Origin: Clostridia bacterium
Lineage (GTDB): Bacteria; Bacillota; Clostridia; Lachnospirales; Lachnospiraceae
Assembly: GCA_910576325.1 (NCBI GenBank)
Contig: CAJTIM010000015.1
Coordinates: forward strand, 50,913-114,912
Direction: 5' to 3'
Length of the DNA stretch: 64,000 nt
Shown piece after piece: positions 35,394 to 43,087 of the stretch. Both the position numbers and the translations under genes were made by a program. The notes under the pieces are model-generated. The model saw only the letters and a list, made by a program, of their open reading frames with translations, was not told the origin of the DNA and did not search any database. Numbering within the stretch: the stretch's first letter is position 1; every line of letters starts with the position of its first letter.

Positions 35394-36329
35394 TCAGCTC
35401 TTTCTTGCAATATTGGCCTGTACACGGCGGTACAGCTCCTCCGCCGCATTATATCCCATCTTCTTCTGACGGTGGTTGACGGCCGCAGACTCCACAATAA
35501 TTGCCAGGTTCCGGCCCGGACGGATGGGAAGGGAATGACAGACGACCTTATTTCCCAGGAATTCCGTATATTCCTCCTGAAGTCCCATGCGGTCATATTG
35601 TTTGTCCTTATCCCAGTCCTCCAGCTTGATTACCATATCAATGGTCTGCGTTTCCTTAACGCTCTCAACGCCGAAGAGGGTCTTCACATCCACGATACCG
35701 ATACCGCGCAGCTCGATAAAGTGCTTTGTAATCTCCGGTGAACGGCCCACCAGAGAATCATCGCTGACCTTATGTATCTCTACCACATCGTCCGTCACAA
35801 GACGGTGTCCCCGCTTAATCAGCTCCAAAGCTGTCTCGCTCTTGCCGATTCCGCTCTCGCCCATAATCAGCACGCCCTCGCCGTACACATCCACCAACAC
35901 GCCGTGAATGGAAATCCGGGGTGCAAGCTCCACATTCATCCAGCGGATCACCTCCGCCATGAAGTTAGAGGTCATTACTGGGGTGCTTAAGATAGGCACC
36001 TGGTACTTATGGGCCAGCTCCAGGGCTTCCTCCTCCGGCTCTGTCTGTGAAGTGTAAACCACACAGGGAATATTGCTGGAAAAAAACCGCTCATAGATGG
36101 GAGCTTTCTCCTCCCTGGTTCTGCTCTGCAGGTAGGTGTATTCCACATATCCCACTATCTGCACCCGTTCCGAAGAAAAATGATCAAAGTATCCTGTCAG
36201 CTGCAGGGCCGGACGGTTTACCTCCGGGGTCACCAGCTTCATCCCTGACATATCTATGTCCGGGGTTTCGTTTTTGAGATTCAGTTTTTCTACCATTTTC
36301 GTGAGCTCAATGCTCTGCACTACCGCCAT
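35394..36329 (-). CDS. hprK: HPr kinase/phosphorylase
   Basis: 311-residue bifunctional enzyme that phosphorylates and dephosphorylates Ser46 of HPr, the switch of carbon catabolite repression in Firmicutes. The Walker A GESGIGKS is at residues 157-164, preceded by the conserved IHG, and followed by HRLVTDD and the family signature HFIELRGIGIVDV. The C-terminal GRNLAIIVESAAVNHRQKKM segment is typical. Start at 36329 is backed by AAGGAAGAG. glcK follows at 21 bp. In many Clostridia hprK sits directly beside uvrC; here a BlaI-M56 module of about 4.5 kb lies between them. Confidence 0.95.
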   Translation of the reverse strand: MAVVQSIELTKMVEKLNLKNETPDIDMSGMKLVTPEVNRPALQLTGYFDHFSSERVQIVGYVEYTYLQSRTREEKAPIYERFFSSNIPCVVYTSQTEPEEEALELAHKYQVPILSTPVMTSNFMAEVIRWMNVELAPRISIHGVLVDVYGEGVLIMGESGIGKSETALELIKRGHRLVTDDVVEIHKVSDDSLVGRSPEITKHFIELRGIGIVDVKTLFGVESVKETQTIDMVIKLEDWDKDKQYDRMGLQEEYTEFLGNKVVCHSLPIRPGRNLAIIVESAAVNHRQKKMGYNAAEELYRRVQANIARKS

Positions 36330-36516
36330 AATCTCTTCCTTTCTTCCTGTTTTGTTCCGGCATGGTTTCACCCTTTTTGGGTGGTGTAAACTGGTTTTAT
36401 TTTATCATAGGATATGGGGGAGTTGCAATACTTGTAATTTACGAAAAAGAGTAACGTAGAAAGATTAAAGAACGGAACCTTTATCGGCTCCGCTGCTCTA
36501 TCGGGCATTCATATTT

Positions 36517-37317
36517 TTATTCCGGATTTATTGTGAGGTCGTAAAAACGCTCCTCTCCCGCCGAATCGTTGTCTTTCATTCGAAACACCAAAGGCTTTTC
36601 AGGAATCCCATTTTCAAATGCGAATAACAGATACATTTCTTCCGCTTCCTTTTCATAGGCAGACCTTGCAGGCAGAATCTTTTCCTCCTTCTCTTCATCA
36701 AGCAGGAAAAATGTCTTATCCCAACTCTCGCTGTCCACTCCTGACAATCTCAATAATAATGCATTGGGATAGAGCTTTACATCCTCAAGCACAATCCGGG
36801 TGTCTTCCAGCTTCTGCCCGAGCCGAATTTCTTTTGGATTTATTCTTGGACAGGAAAACTCATATTCCAGTCCATCCAGGAGCACGCGTATGGTTTCAGC
36901 TTCCCCTCGATTCCAAAAGCTAAGCGTTACCGTGTCCGCAAGAGCTTCCTCTCCGCCAAATGCATAACATAATTCCCAAACAGCATCCTCCGGTTCTACT
37001 TTCACCTGATCAGGGCCTACCGTATTCTGATCCGATATCTCCGTATTCCCTTCAAATAAAAGCAGCCTCCCCGTTCCGCCCTCTACCTTTTGAAAGCTCA
37101 TGCTGTAAAATGGAGTACAATCCACAAGCTCTGTCAGATTCAAGTATGTTTCCTCCGCTATTTCTCCCTCAGCTTCAGCCAGTTCATTCTCCCGGGAACT
37201 CTCTGCCTCGGAATTGCTTTCTTCCATCACCTTCGTCTGCTCCGGTGCGGCTTCAGGATTCGTACATCCTGACATAGCTAAGACTGCTAAAAATAAAATC
37301 AGATATATTCTTCTCAT
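36517..37317 (-). CDS. Lipoprotein of the first BlaI-M56 module (long form)
   Basis: 266-residue lipoprotein: signal peptide with lipobox LAMSGC, an acidic Ser/Glu linker, then two beta-rich parts. The C-terminal ~100 residues (IVLEDVKLYPNALLLRLSGV, then FFLLDEEKEEK, LLFAFENGI) share pattern and spacing with the whole mature part of the 134-aa lipoprotein at 37968-38372 (FTIDKVELRNSKFFRVYLSG, IFLLKT, LTYTFEDGI). So the two are likely paralogues, this one with an extra N-terminal domain. No known family recognised. Last gene of the putative operon. Confidence 0.78.
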   Translation of the reverse strand: MRRIYLILFLAVLAMSGCTNPEAAPEQTKVMEESNSEAESSRENELAEAEGEIAEETYLNLTELVDCTPFYSMSFQKVEGGTGRLLLFEGNTEISDQNTVGPDQVKVEPEDAVWELCYAFGGEEALADTVTLSFWNRGEAETIRVLLDGLEYEFSCPRINPKEIRLGQKLEDTRIVLEDVKLYPNALLLRLSGVDSESWDKTFFLLDEEKEEKILPARSAYEKEAEEMYLLFAFENGIPEKPLVFRMKDNDSAGEERFYDLTINPE

Positions 37318-37403
37318 GATCCTCTCCATCTTAATACATGCCAATGACTCCTGTTACAGACATATTCTTTCCCAATAAGCTATATCATCCTGCTGATTCC
37401 GGA

Positions 37404-37931
37404 TTAACCTAAGCTCACAACTCCATTGACCGAAACGGCTGATTTCGACACTGTTGTATCAATGCCGAAATAGAATGTATCGGGATTCCCCCAACCATCA
37501 AAATTCCAAGTATTACATACAACATTTTTATAATGGATAGCATAATAATAATCTTTTTTATCCGCACCATTATGAACTACCAAACGGTAATTAATATTAC
37601 TGGCATTAGCCGTAATCTTGAAAAGACCAATATTCCCCGCATCAAAGAAAACATATTTTGTCCACATAATATTGTTATTTGAATAGGCGGAATAGCTGTA
37701 ATTTCCATCTACTTCCAAATGCCAAACCTTGCTCGGTCTAGAGGTTGTCCGGGCTGTTTCCGATACATCCACAATCTCAATCAAATTGGGATCATCCGGA
37801 TCAAACAGATTAATCACTACTGTGTCTTCCGGAATTACTTCAGGCGCAGCCGCCAGCACGGTAGTCTTCATTCCAAATGATAAAGCCATAAATAAAACAA
37901 ACGCAACACCTTTTCTCCATTTTCTTAACAT
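37404..37931 (-). CDS. Secreted protein of unknown function, paralogue B
   Basis: 175 residues with a clear signal peptide (GVAFVLFMALSFGMKTTVLA-A) and a mature beta-rich domain. It shares with the 173-aa protein at 38402-38923 the motif LFDPDDPNLI just after the signal peptide, a SRP(S/T) hinge, and a C-terminal DTFYFGIDTTV...AVSVNGV stretch. No cysteine pair or known fold is evident. It sits between two lipoprotein genes in the downstream part of the BlaI-M56 module and is probably an exported effector or ligand, with role unknown. Confidence 0.78.
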   Translation of the reverse strand: MLRKWRKGVAFVLFMALSFGMKTTVLAAAPEVIPEDTVVINLFDPDDPNLIEIVDVSETARTTSRPSKVWHLEVDGNYSYSAYSNNNIMWTKYVFFDAGNIGLFKITANASNINYRLVVHNGADKKDYYYAIHYKNVVCNTWNFDGWGNPDTFYFGIDTTVSKSAVSVNGVVSLG

Positions 37932-37967
37932 AAAGCTCCTCCTTTTCCAGGTTTAAATGCCTTGTAA

Positions 37968-38372
37968 TTACAACATTAACGGAAACTCTGTGTAAGATTC
38001 ATCCCTTGCCTTTGTGCCAAGCGGCCGCACCCGCAAAGCCAATACTTCTTCCAATGTAATTCCATCTTCAAATGTATAGGTTAGAATCCCCGTACTTCCC
38101 GTATCACAATGGTTATCGGACGGACCGCATTTCGGATTGTCCTTTGTCTTTAACAAAAAAATATTATCTGCAAATTCCGTATCCTCCAAGCCGGAGAGAT
38201 ACACCCGAAAGAACTTTGAATTACGAAGCTCTACCTTATCAATGGTAAATGTTGTACCCTCATAATTACATTCCATACCCAGAAGCACTTCTTCCTTCTT
38301 CTCCTCCGTCCCCTTACAGCCGCATAAAAGCACAGCTGTCAGAATCAAAACCGCAATACAGGCCTTCCGCAT
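37968..38372 (-). CDS. Small lipoprotein of the first BlaI-M56 module
   Basis: 134-residue lipoprotein with lipobox VLLCGC. The mature part is a single small beta-rich domain (NYEGTTFTIDKVELRNSKFF, YLSGLEDTEFADNIFLL, TYTFEDGITLEEVLALRV) with a CGPSDNHC cysteine pair. The fold pattern repeats in the C-terminal half of the lipoprotein at 36517-37317. It lies 29 bp downstream of the secreted paralogue A gene and 36 bp upstream of paralogue B. Function unknown. Confidence 0.78.
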   Translation of the reverse strand: MRKACIAVLILTAVLLCGCKGTEEKKEEVLLGMECNYEGTTFTIDKVELRNSKFFRVYLSGLEDTEFADNIFLLKTKDNPKCGPSDNHCDTGSTGILTYTFEDGITLEEVLALRVRPLGTKARDESYTEFPLML

Positions 38373-38401
38373 AAATACTTTTTCCTCCGCTTTTCTAAAT
38401 A

Positions 38402-38923
38402 TTAATAAGTGTCTGCCACTCCGCTTACCGTTACTGCCTGATTGGTCACGCTTACATCTATGCCAAAATAGAACGAACTGGGAGTAATGTTAAAATTCGA
38501 GTTATAACAGGTAAAATTTTTACTAAGGACCCTGTATGTATACTCTTTCCCATTATCACAATTATAAACTCTCAAAATATATACAGGATATGTACCATTT
38601 CCTTTAATCAGGAATCCCCCTCCTCCGTCCTGCGTATCCAAAATACGATTGCACCAGGAGAGCTTTGTCCCATTGGGACTGGCAGTCAAAGAATACGAAT
38701 ACTGTCCGGAATCCAGATTATAATGTGCGGTAGGCCGTGATGCCGCTCTTGCCAATTCCGGTGAAGGCGTCTCTATCGCAATCAAACTTGGATCGTCCGG
38801 ATCAAACAATTCAATGTACGTCGTATCTTCATCCCTGACTGCTGCTGATACGGTAAATGAACATCCCAGCAGCATAGCCAATACCAATGTCAGCGCAATG
38901 CTTTTCTTACATTTTTTGAGCAT
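38402..38923 (-). CDS. Secreted protein of unknown function, paralogue A
   Basis: 173 residues; signal peptide (SIALTLVLAMLLGCSFTVSA-A) followed by LFDPDDPSLI, a SRPT hinge, a Tyr/Ser-rich core with two cysteines (LSWCNRIL, VYNCDNGKEY) plus FTCYNS, and the C-terminal FYFGIDVSVTNQAVTVSGV shared with paralogue B. The ribosome site AAGGAGG is strong. A consensus-quality promoter lies 82 bp upstream with a dyad that recurs near the BlaI gene. First gene of a secreted-lipoprotein-secreted-lipoprotein series. Not recognised as any named family. Confidence 0.8.
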   Translation of the reverse strand: MLKKCKKSIALTLVLAMLLGCSFTVSAAVRDEDTTYIELFDPDDPSLIAIETPSPELARAASRPTAHYNLDSGQYSYSLTASPNGTKLSWCNRILDTQDGGGGFLIKGNGTYPVYILRVYNCDNGKEYTYRVLSKNFTCYNSNFNITPSSFYFGIDVSVTNQAVTVSGVADTY

Positions 38924-39004
38924 AATTTTATACCTCCTTTGTTTTGTATCAAATTGTAAGTTTTCAACACCTATTCCGGCATGGCCATACCTTAATATAA
39001 TTAT

Positions 39005-39033
39005 ATTATATGTTTAAATTATAATTATGTCAA
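39005..39033 (-). promoter_or_regulatory. Consensus promoter of the secreted/lipoprotein series with candidate BlaI dyad
   Basis: Minus-strand TTGACA (39033-39028), 17-bp spacer, TATAAT (39010-39005): a perfect consensus pair. The spacer holds the palindrome AATTATAATT (39017-39026), which is also the core of the 16-bp palindrome 41051-41066 upstream of the BlaI gene of the same module. Position between -35 and -10 suits repression. Confidence 0.75.
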
Positions 39034-39102
39034 TATATAATCCGCTTCACAATTTAACATATTATACTTATTGTCAGCAAATAGTTACATCTATACCAAT
39101 TA

Positions 39103-40560
39103 TTACCTTGTTGTAACACTTCCCTCCACATGTATTGTCTTTGTTGTGGTTCCCTGAATAAACAATGTGTAAGTATCCGTCTTGGGAATCGTAAAAGTAT
39201 GTACAATTTCACCATTTGTGGTTGATACCGAGGTGTTTTTATGCGCACTGTCCTCATATCCGACCCGAAACGCATCCGTAGAGTTATCTCCCACTATTAT
39301 AAAATATACTTTACTCCCCTTTTCCAACTTCACCGTTGCCACAGATGCCGCACCTATTCCATTCAAAGTCGTATCTACCGCAGTCACCCCTCTCGCCCCA
39401 AGATTCAGTCCCAGATCCACCATATCCTCTATCTTTATAAAATCCACTTCCTCCGTCAGCGTATTCCCGCCGTTCATCTCCTCTTCCACTTCCACAACCA
39501 CCATCTTGACTGCTTTCTCCTGTAACACCGACGCTCCATAAGACGCAGATACTGTCAGCAGCGGGCAGACACTCAGCATAATTGCCGTTATCAATACGGC
39601 GCTCCACTTACTTCTTTTGCTTTCCTTCTTTAACATATTCTCCAATCTCCTTTCCAATCCGCTCTTCGTATGTCCTGTCAATGCCACGGCATGCCGCAGG
39701 AAGTTCTCTCCCTGATTAAAAGAAACAAGCAGCCTGGCATAAATCTTCCTTTCCTGAGAAGTACGGCCTTGCAGCACCTCATCGTCGCAGGCCATCTCAC
39801 TGACCTCCACAAAATAGCAGGCAAACAAGTTCATAAAGGGATTAAACCAATATAAACCGCACATTAAAAATAAAATCCTGCGGTAAAGGCTGTCTCTGTG
39901 GCGGCAGTGAATCAGTTCATGCCGAAGCAGAAGATCCCTTTCGTCCTCCTCCAACAGCATCTCCGGAAAATGCAGCCTGTATCGAAAACCGCCTGTAACA
40001 AAAGGCTGCAAAACCAGCTTATTCACCAGTACCTTTACCGGCTTTTTTATTCCCAGTTCCCGTTCCAGCCTTTGAACGGCTCCTGTGAGCTTCGTATCTT
40101 TATGCTCCGCTCCGGTCCTTTTCAGCTTCACAAGGAGACTATACTCTTTTAAGCAGGGCAGGATCCCCCTTATGAAAATGCCTGATATCCACAAAGCAAA
40201 AAGCAGTTTAAAAATCCAATGATTTCCATGCCCGGTCCAGGAGCTGAAGGATACTTTGTCAATAACCGGGCTGACTTTATTCAGATACTCTTCCCCCACA
40301 GCCATCGGCGGTTCAATCGCGTAATAGGTACTTCGGAACATCACAACCCCTGCTATCACCGGCAAAAGAAGTAATGCATACCACAGAATCATCTTCATCA
40401 GCCCATGGAGTTCACGCCTGGACATTCTGCGCTCCAAAGTTTTACGCCCCGCCCAAAATAGCAGGAACAAAAAATTCTGAATCAGAACCTCTGTTAAAAG
40501 CAGCCATATCAGATCACTCAGCTTCCAGAGAACAATCAACTCCCCATCAAAAACCGTCAT
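39103..40560 (-). CDS. BlaR1/MecR1-like M56 family metallopeptidase (module 1)
   Basis: 485-residue membrane protease-sensor. Three N-terminal helices, a cytoplasmic M56 zinc-protease domain with HELIH at about 214-218 and the downstream Glu in EMACDDEVL, and a fourth helix near 320-335 (WSAVLITAIMLSVCPLLTVSA). The ~150-residue exterior C-terminus is not a penicillin-binding domain: it is a beta-rich domain with GSKVYFIIVGDNSTD and TFTIPKTDTYTLFIQG, like bacterial pre-peptidase or immunoglobulin-like modules. The ATG overlaps the BlaI stop by four bases. By analogy with BlaR1 it should sense something outside and trigger loss of its BlaI partner; the ligand is unlikely to be a beta-lactam. 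Confidence 0.88.
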   Translation of the reverse strand: MTVFDGELIVLWKLSDLIWLLLTEVLIQNFLFLLFWAGRKTLERRMSRRELHGLMKMILWYALLLLPVIAGVVMFRSTYYAIEPPMAVGEEYLNKVSPVIDKVSFSSWTGHGNHWIFKLLFALWISGIFIRGILPCLKEYSLLVKLKRTGAEHKDTKLTGAVQRLERELGIKKPVKVLVNKLVLQPFVTGGFRYRLHFPEMLLEEDERDLLLRHELIHCRHRDSLYRRILFLMCGLYWFNPFMNLFACYFVEVSEMACDDEVLQGRTSQERKIYARLLVSFNQGENFLRHAVALTGHTKSGLERRLENMLKKESKRSKWSAVLITAIMLSVCPLLTVSASYGASVLQEKAVKMVVVEVEEEMNGGNTLTEEVDFIKIEDMVDLGLNLGARGVTAVDTTLNGIGAASVATVKLEKGSKVYFIIVGDNSTDAFRVGYEDSAHKNTSVSTTNGEIVHTFTIPKTDTYTLFIQGTTTKTIHVEGSVTTR

Positions 40561-40964
40561 ATCTCCTCCTCTATCTCATCCATCAATTCCCGGACTTTCT
40601 CCTTCTGTTTCTCCGTCAGGCTTTCCTTTCCGCAGAACGCGGCCACCAGACGCTCAAAGGAACTGCTGCCAAAGGACTTTTCCAGCTCCTGGCAAATCAG
40701 AGCCTGTTCGTATTCCAGGCGTGTTACCAGAGGGGTATAGATATGATGAAGCCCCTCCTGACGGTTCTCCACATAGCCTTTTTCTGAAATATTGTACAAA
40801 ATGGTACTCTTTGTACCCCTTGCCTGCGGAAACCGCTGATAGATCTCCTCACTGCTGATTCCTTCCGGATGCGCCCAAATTACTTCCATGAATTTTAATT
40901 CTGTTACCGATAGCCTTTTCTTTCCTCCAATACGCTCTAAAGGTTTTTCTGCTTTCCTCGCCAT
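40557..40964 (-). CDS. BlaI/MecI/CopY family transcriptional repressor (module 1)
   Basis: 135-residue winged-helix repressor with a C-terminal dimerisation helix pair. Residues ~18-85 form the DNA-binding domain (LSVTELKFMEVIWAHPEGISS, GTKSTILYNISEKGYVE); the C-terminus SLTEKQKEKVRELMDEIEEEI is the usual leucine/charged dimer helix. It leads the module and is translationally coupled to the M56 gene. A promoter with a 17-bp spacer and a 16-bp palindrome lies upstream, so autoregulation is likely. Confidence 0.92.
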   Translation of the reverse strand: MARKAEKPLERIGGKKRLSVTELKFMEVIWAHPEGISSEEIYQRFPQARGTKSTILYNISEKGYVENRQEGLHHIYTPLVTRLEYEQALICQELEKSFGSSSFERLVAAFCGKESLTEKQKEKVRELMDEIEEEI

Positions 40965-41002
40965 TTTTAATTTCCTTCTTTCATTTTTATAATTATATTT
41001 AT

Positions 41003-41066
41003 ATTATATCACATATTCCGGCCAAGGTAAATGCAAAATAATTATATGATAATAATTATAATTATT
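41003..41066 (-). promoter_or_regulatory. Promoter and dyad upstream of BlaI module 1
   Basis: Minus-strand TTTACC (41031-41026), 17-bp spacer, TATAAT (41008-41003). A perfect 16-bp palindrome AATAATTATAATTATT lies at 41051-41066, upstream of the -35, and TATAATTATA at 40988-40997 just after the -10. The core AATTATAATT recurs in the promoter at 39005-39033. Confidence 0.65.
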
Positions 41067-41093
41067 TTCAACCCGCATATTTAAAAGCTTTTT

Positions 41094-41122
41094 ACAAAAA
41101 AACAGGGCAGCTATGCCGCCCC
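41094..41122 (-). terminator. Terminator of uvrC
   Basis: On the minus strand GGGCGGC-ATA-GCTGCCC (one G-U pair) is followed by TGTTTTTTT, 16 bp after the uvrC stop codon. Confidence 0.85.
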
Positions 41123-41137
41123 ATGTGATAAACCATC

Positions 41138-43003
41138 TTATATATCCTCATGAAAAAACCCATACACCTTCTCCGCCGCCCTCCGGTTCATAGAGGGAAC
41201 CCCGGCCAGGGTATCCACATCCGCCTGCCGTATGGCCTCCAAAGACTGAAAATGCTTCATCAGCGCCTTCCGTCTGGACGGCCCGATGCCCTCTATGTCA
41301 TCCAAGACAGAGTGCACCTGCTCCTTGCTCCGCAAAGATCGGTGATACTCAATCGCAAACCGGTGAGCCTCATCCTGAATCCGTGTAATCAACCGAAAGC
41401 CCTCGGAGTTTTTCTCAATGGGAATTTCCACATTATTAAAATAAAGCCCTCTGGTACGGTGGTTGTCGTCCTTCACCATGCCGCAGACCGGAATCCCAAG
41501 CCCTAACTCCTTTAGGACCCCCAGGGCAATATTCACCTGTCCCCGGCCGCCGTCCATCATCAGCAGATCCGGAAACCTGGTAAAGCTTCCGAACTGACCG
41601 GACAGATCCTTATCCTTAAGCTGACGTTCCTCCTCCATACCATGAAGAAAGCGCCGGGTAAGCACCTCCCGCATACTGGCATAATCGTCCGGTCCCTTCA
41701 CCGTGCGTATCTTAAACTTCCGGTAATCGCTGCGCTTGGGCTTTCCTTTTTCATAGACTACCATAGAGCCAACGGACTCAAAACCATTGGTATTGGAGAT
41801 ATCGAAAGCCTCCACCCGGCTGATTTCCGATAACCCCAGAAGGGAGGCAATCTCCTTCATGGCGCCGATGGTACGGCCCTCCTCCCGTTTGATCTTCTCC
41901 TTATCCTGGCTCAGCACCAGAGCGGCATTTTTCTTGGCAAGCTCTACAAGTTTTTCCTTTGTGCCGATCTTCGGAATACGAAGATAAACCCGGTGTCCCT
42001 TTCTGGCGGAAAGCCATTGCTCAATCACTTCCCCGTCCTCAATGGACTCTTGAAGCATCAGCTCCCGGGGAATATAGGGCGTTCCGGCATAGAACTGCTT
42101 AATAAAGCTGCTTAAAATCTCTCTCGTCTGTTCCCCTTCCGCTATCCGCAGATAAAAATGATCCCGTCCAATAAGTCGGCCATCCCGGATAAAGAACACC
42201 TGAACAACAGCATCCTCCCCCTCACTGGCTAAGGCTATAATATCCTTATCCTCCATATCGCTGTGGGTGATCTTCTGCTTCTGGGCAATCTGCTTTACAC
42301 TGTTCAAAAGCTCTCTCAGCTCAATGGCCGCCTCAAACTCCATAGCGTCCGCGGCAGCCTTCATTTTCTCCTCAAGCTCCCGGATAAGCGGCGCATAATT
42401 TCCGTTCAGAAATTCCAGAGCCTTTGCCACATTTTTTCCATACTCCTCCCTGGAAATGTACCCCTGACAGGGAGCGTTGCACTGCTTGATATGATAGTTA
42501 AGACACGGCCTGTCCTTTCCGATATCCCTGGGCAGATTGCGGTTGCAGGTGCGGATCTGATACAGCTTATGGATAAGATCAATAGTATCCTTTACCGCCC
42601 CCGCGCTGGTATATGGGCCGTAATATTTCCCCTTATCCTTCTTCAGCTGACGTGAAAAGAGCACCCGAGGGTACTCTTCGTTCACAGTTACTTTAATGTA
42701 AGGATAAGTCTTATCATCCATGAGCATTGTGTTGTATTTCGGCCGGTGCTCTTTGATCAGGTTGCACTCCAGCACCAGTGCTTCCAGCTCCGAGTCGGTG
42801 ATAATATACTCAAAACGGGCAATATGCGTCACCATCTGCTCGATTTTAACCCCCTTATTCCGGCTGGACTGAAAATACTGCCGCACCCGGTTTTTCAGGG
42901 AAATCGCTTTGCCTACATAAATAATGGCGTCTTTCTCGTCATGCATCAGATAAACACCCGGTTTAGCAGGGAGCTTTTTCAATTCCTCCTCAATATCAAA
43001 CAT
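41138..43003 (-). CDS. uvrC: Excinuclease ABC subunit C
   Basis: 621-residue nuclease of nucleotide-excision repair; it makes the 3' and 5' cuts on either side of a lesion held by UvrB. The GIY-YIG domain is at residues ~12-95 ([20 protein letters not shown]), the UVR motif is near 205-235 ([20 protein letters not shown]), the RNase H-like second nuclease contains [19 protein letters not shown], and tandem helix-hairpin-helix motifs end the protein ([17 protein letters not shown]). Length is normal. It lies 84 bp after ftsH on the same strand. Confidence 0.96.
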   Translation of the reverse strand: MFDIEEELKKLPAKPGVYLMHDEKDAIIYVGKAISLKNRVRQYFQSSRNKGVKIEQMVTHIARFEYIITDSELEALVLECNLIKEHRPKYNTMLMDDKTYPYIKVTVNEEYPRVLFSRQLKKDKGKYYGPYTSAGAVKDTIDLIHKLYQIRTCNRNLPRDIGKDRPCLNYHIKQCNAPCQGYISREEYGKNVAKALEFLNGNYAPLIRELEEKMKAAADAMEFEAAIELRELLNSVKQIAQKQKITHSDMEDKDIIALASEGEDAVVQVFFIRDGRLIGRDHFYLRIAEGEQTREILSSFIKQFYAGTPYIPRELMLQESIEDGEVIEQWLSARKGHRVYLRIPKIGTKEKLVELAKKNAALVLSQDKEKIKREEGRTIGAMKEIASLLGLSEISRVEAFDISNTNGFESVGSMVVYEKGKPKRSDYRKFKIRTVKGPDDYASMREVLTRRFLHGMEEERQLKDKDLSGQFGSFTRFPDLLMMDGGRGQVNIALGVLKELGLGIPVCGMVKDDNHRTRGLYFNNVEIPIEKNSEGFRLITRIQDEAHRFAIEYHRSLRSKEQVHSVLDDIEGIGPSRRKALMKHFQSLEAIRQADVDTLAGVPSMNRRAAEKVYGFFHEDI

Positions 43004-43087
43004 GGTTAACTATCCCCAATCCTTTTATTTAATGTCCCTTCATTGCGGAAAATGTGCTTTTGCGGAGATTTGGGGCTTCCGGCAAAA

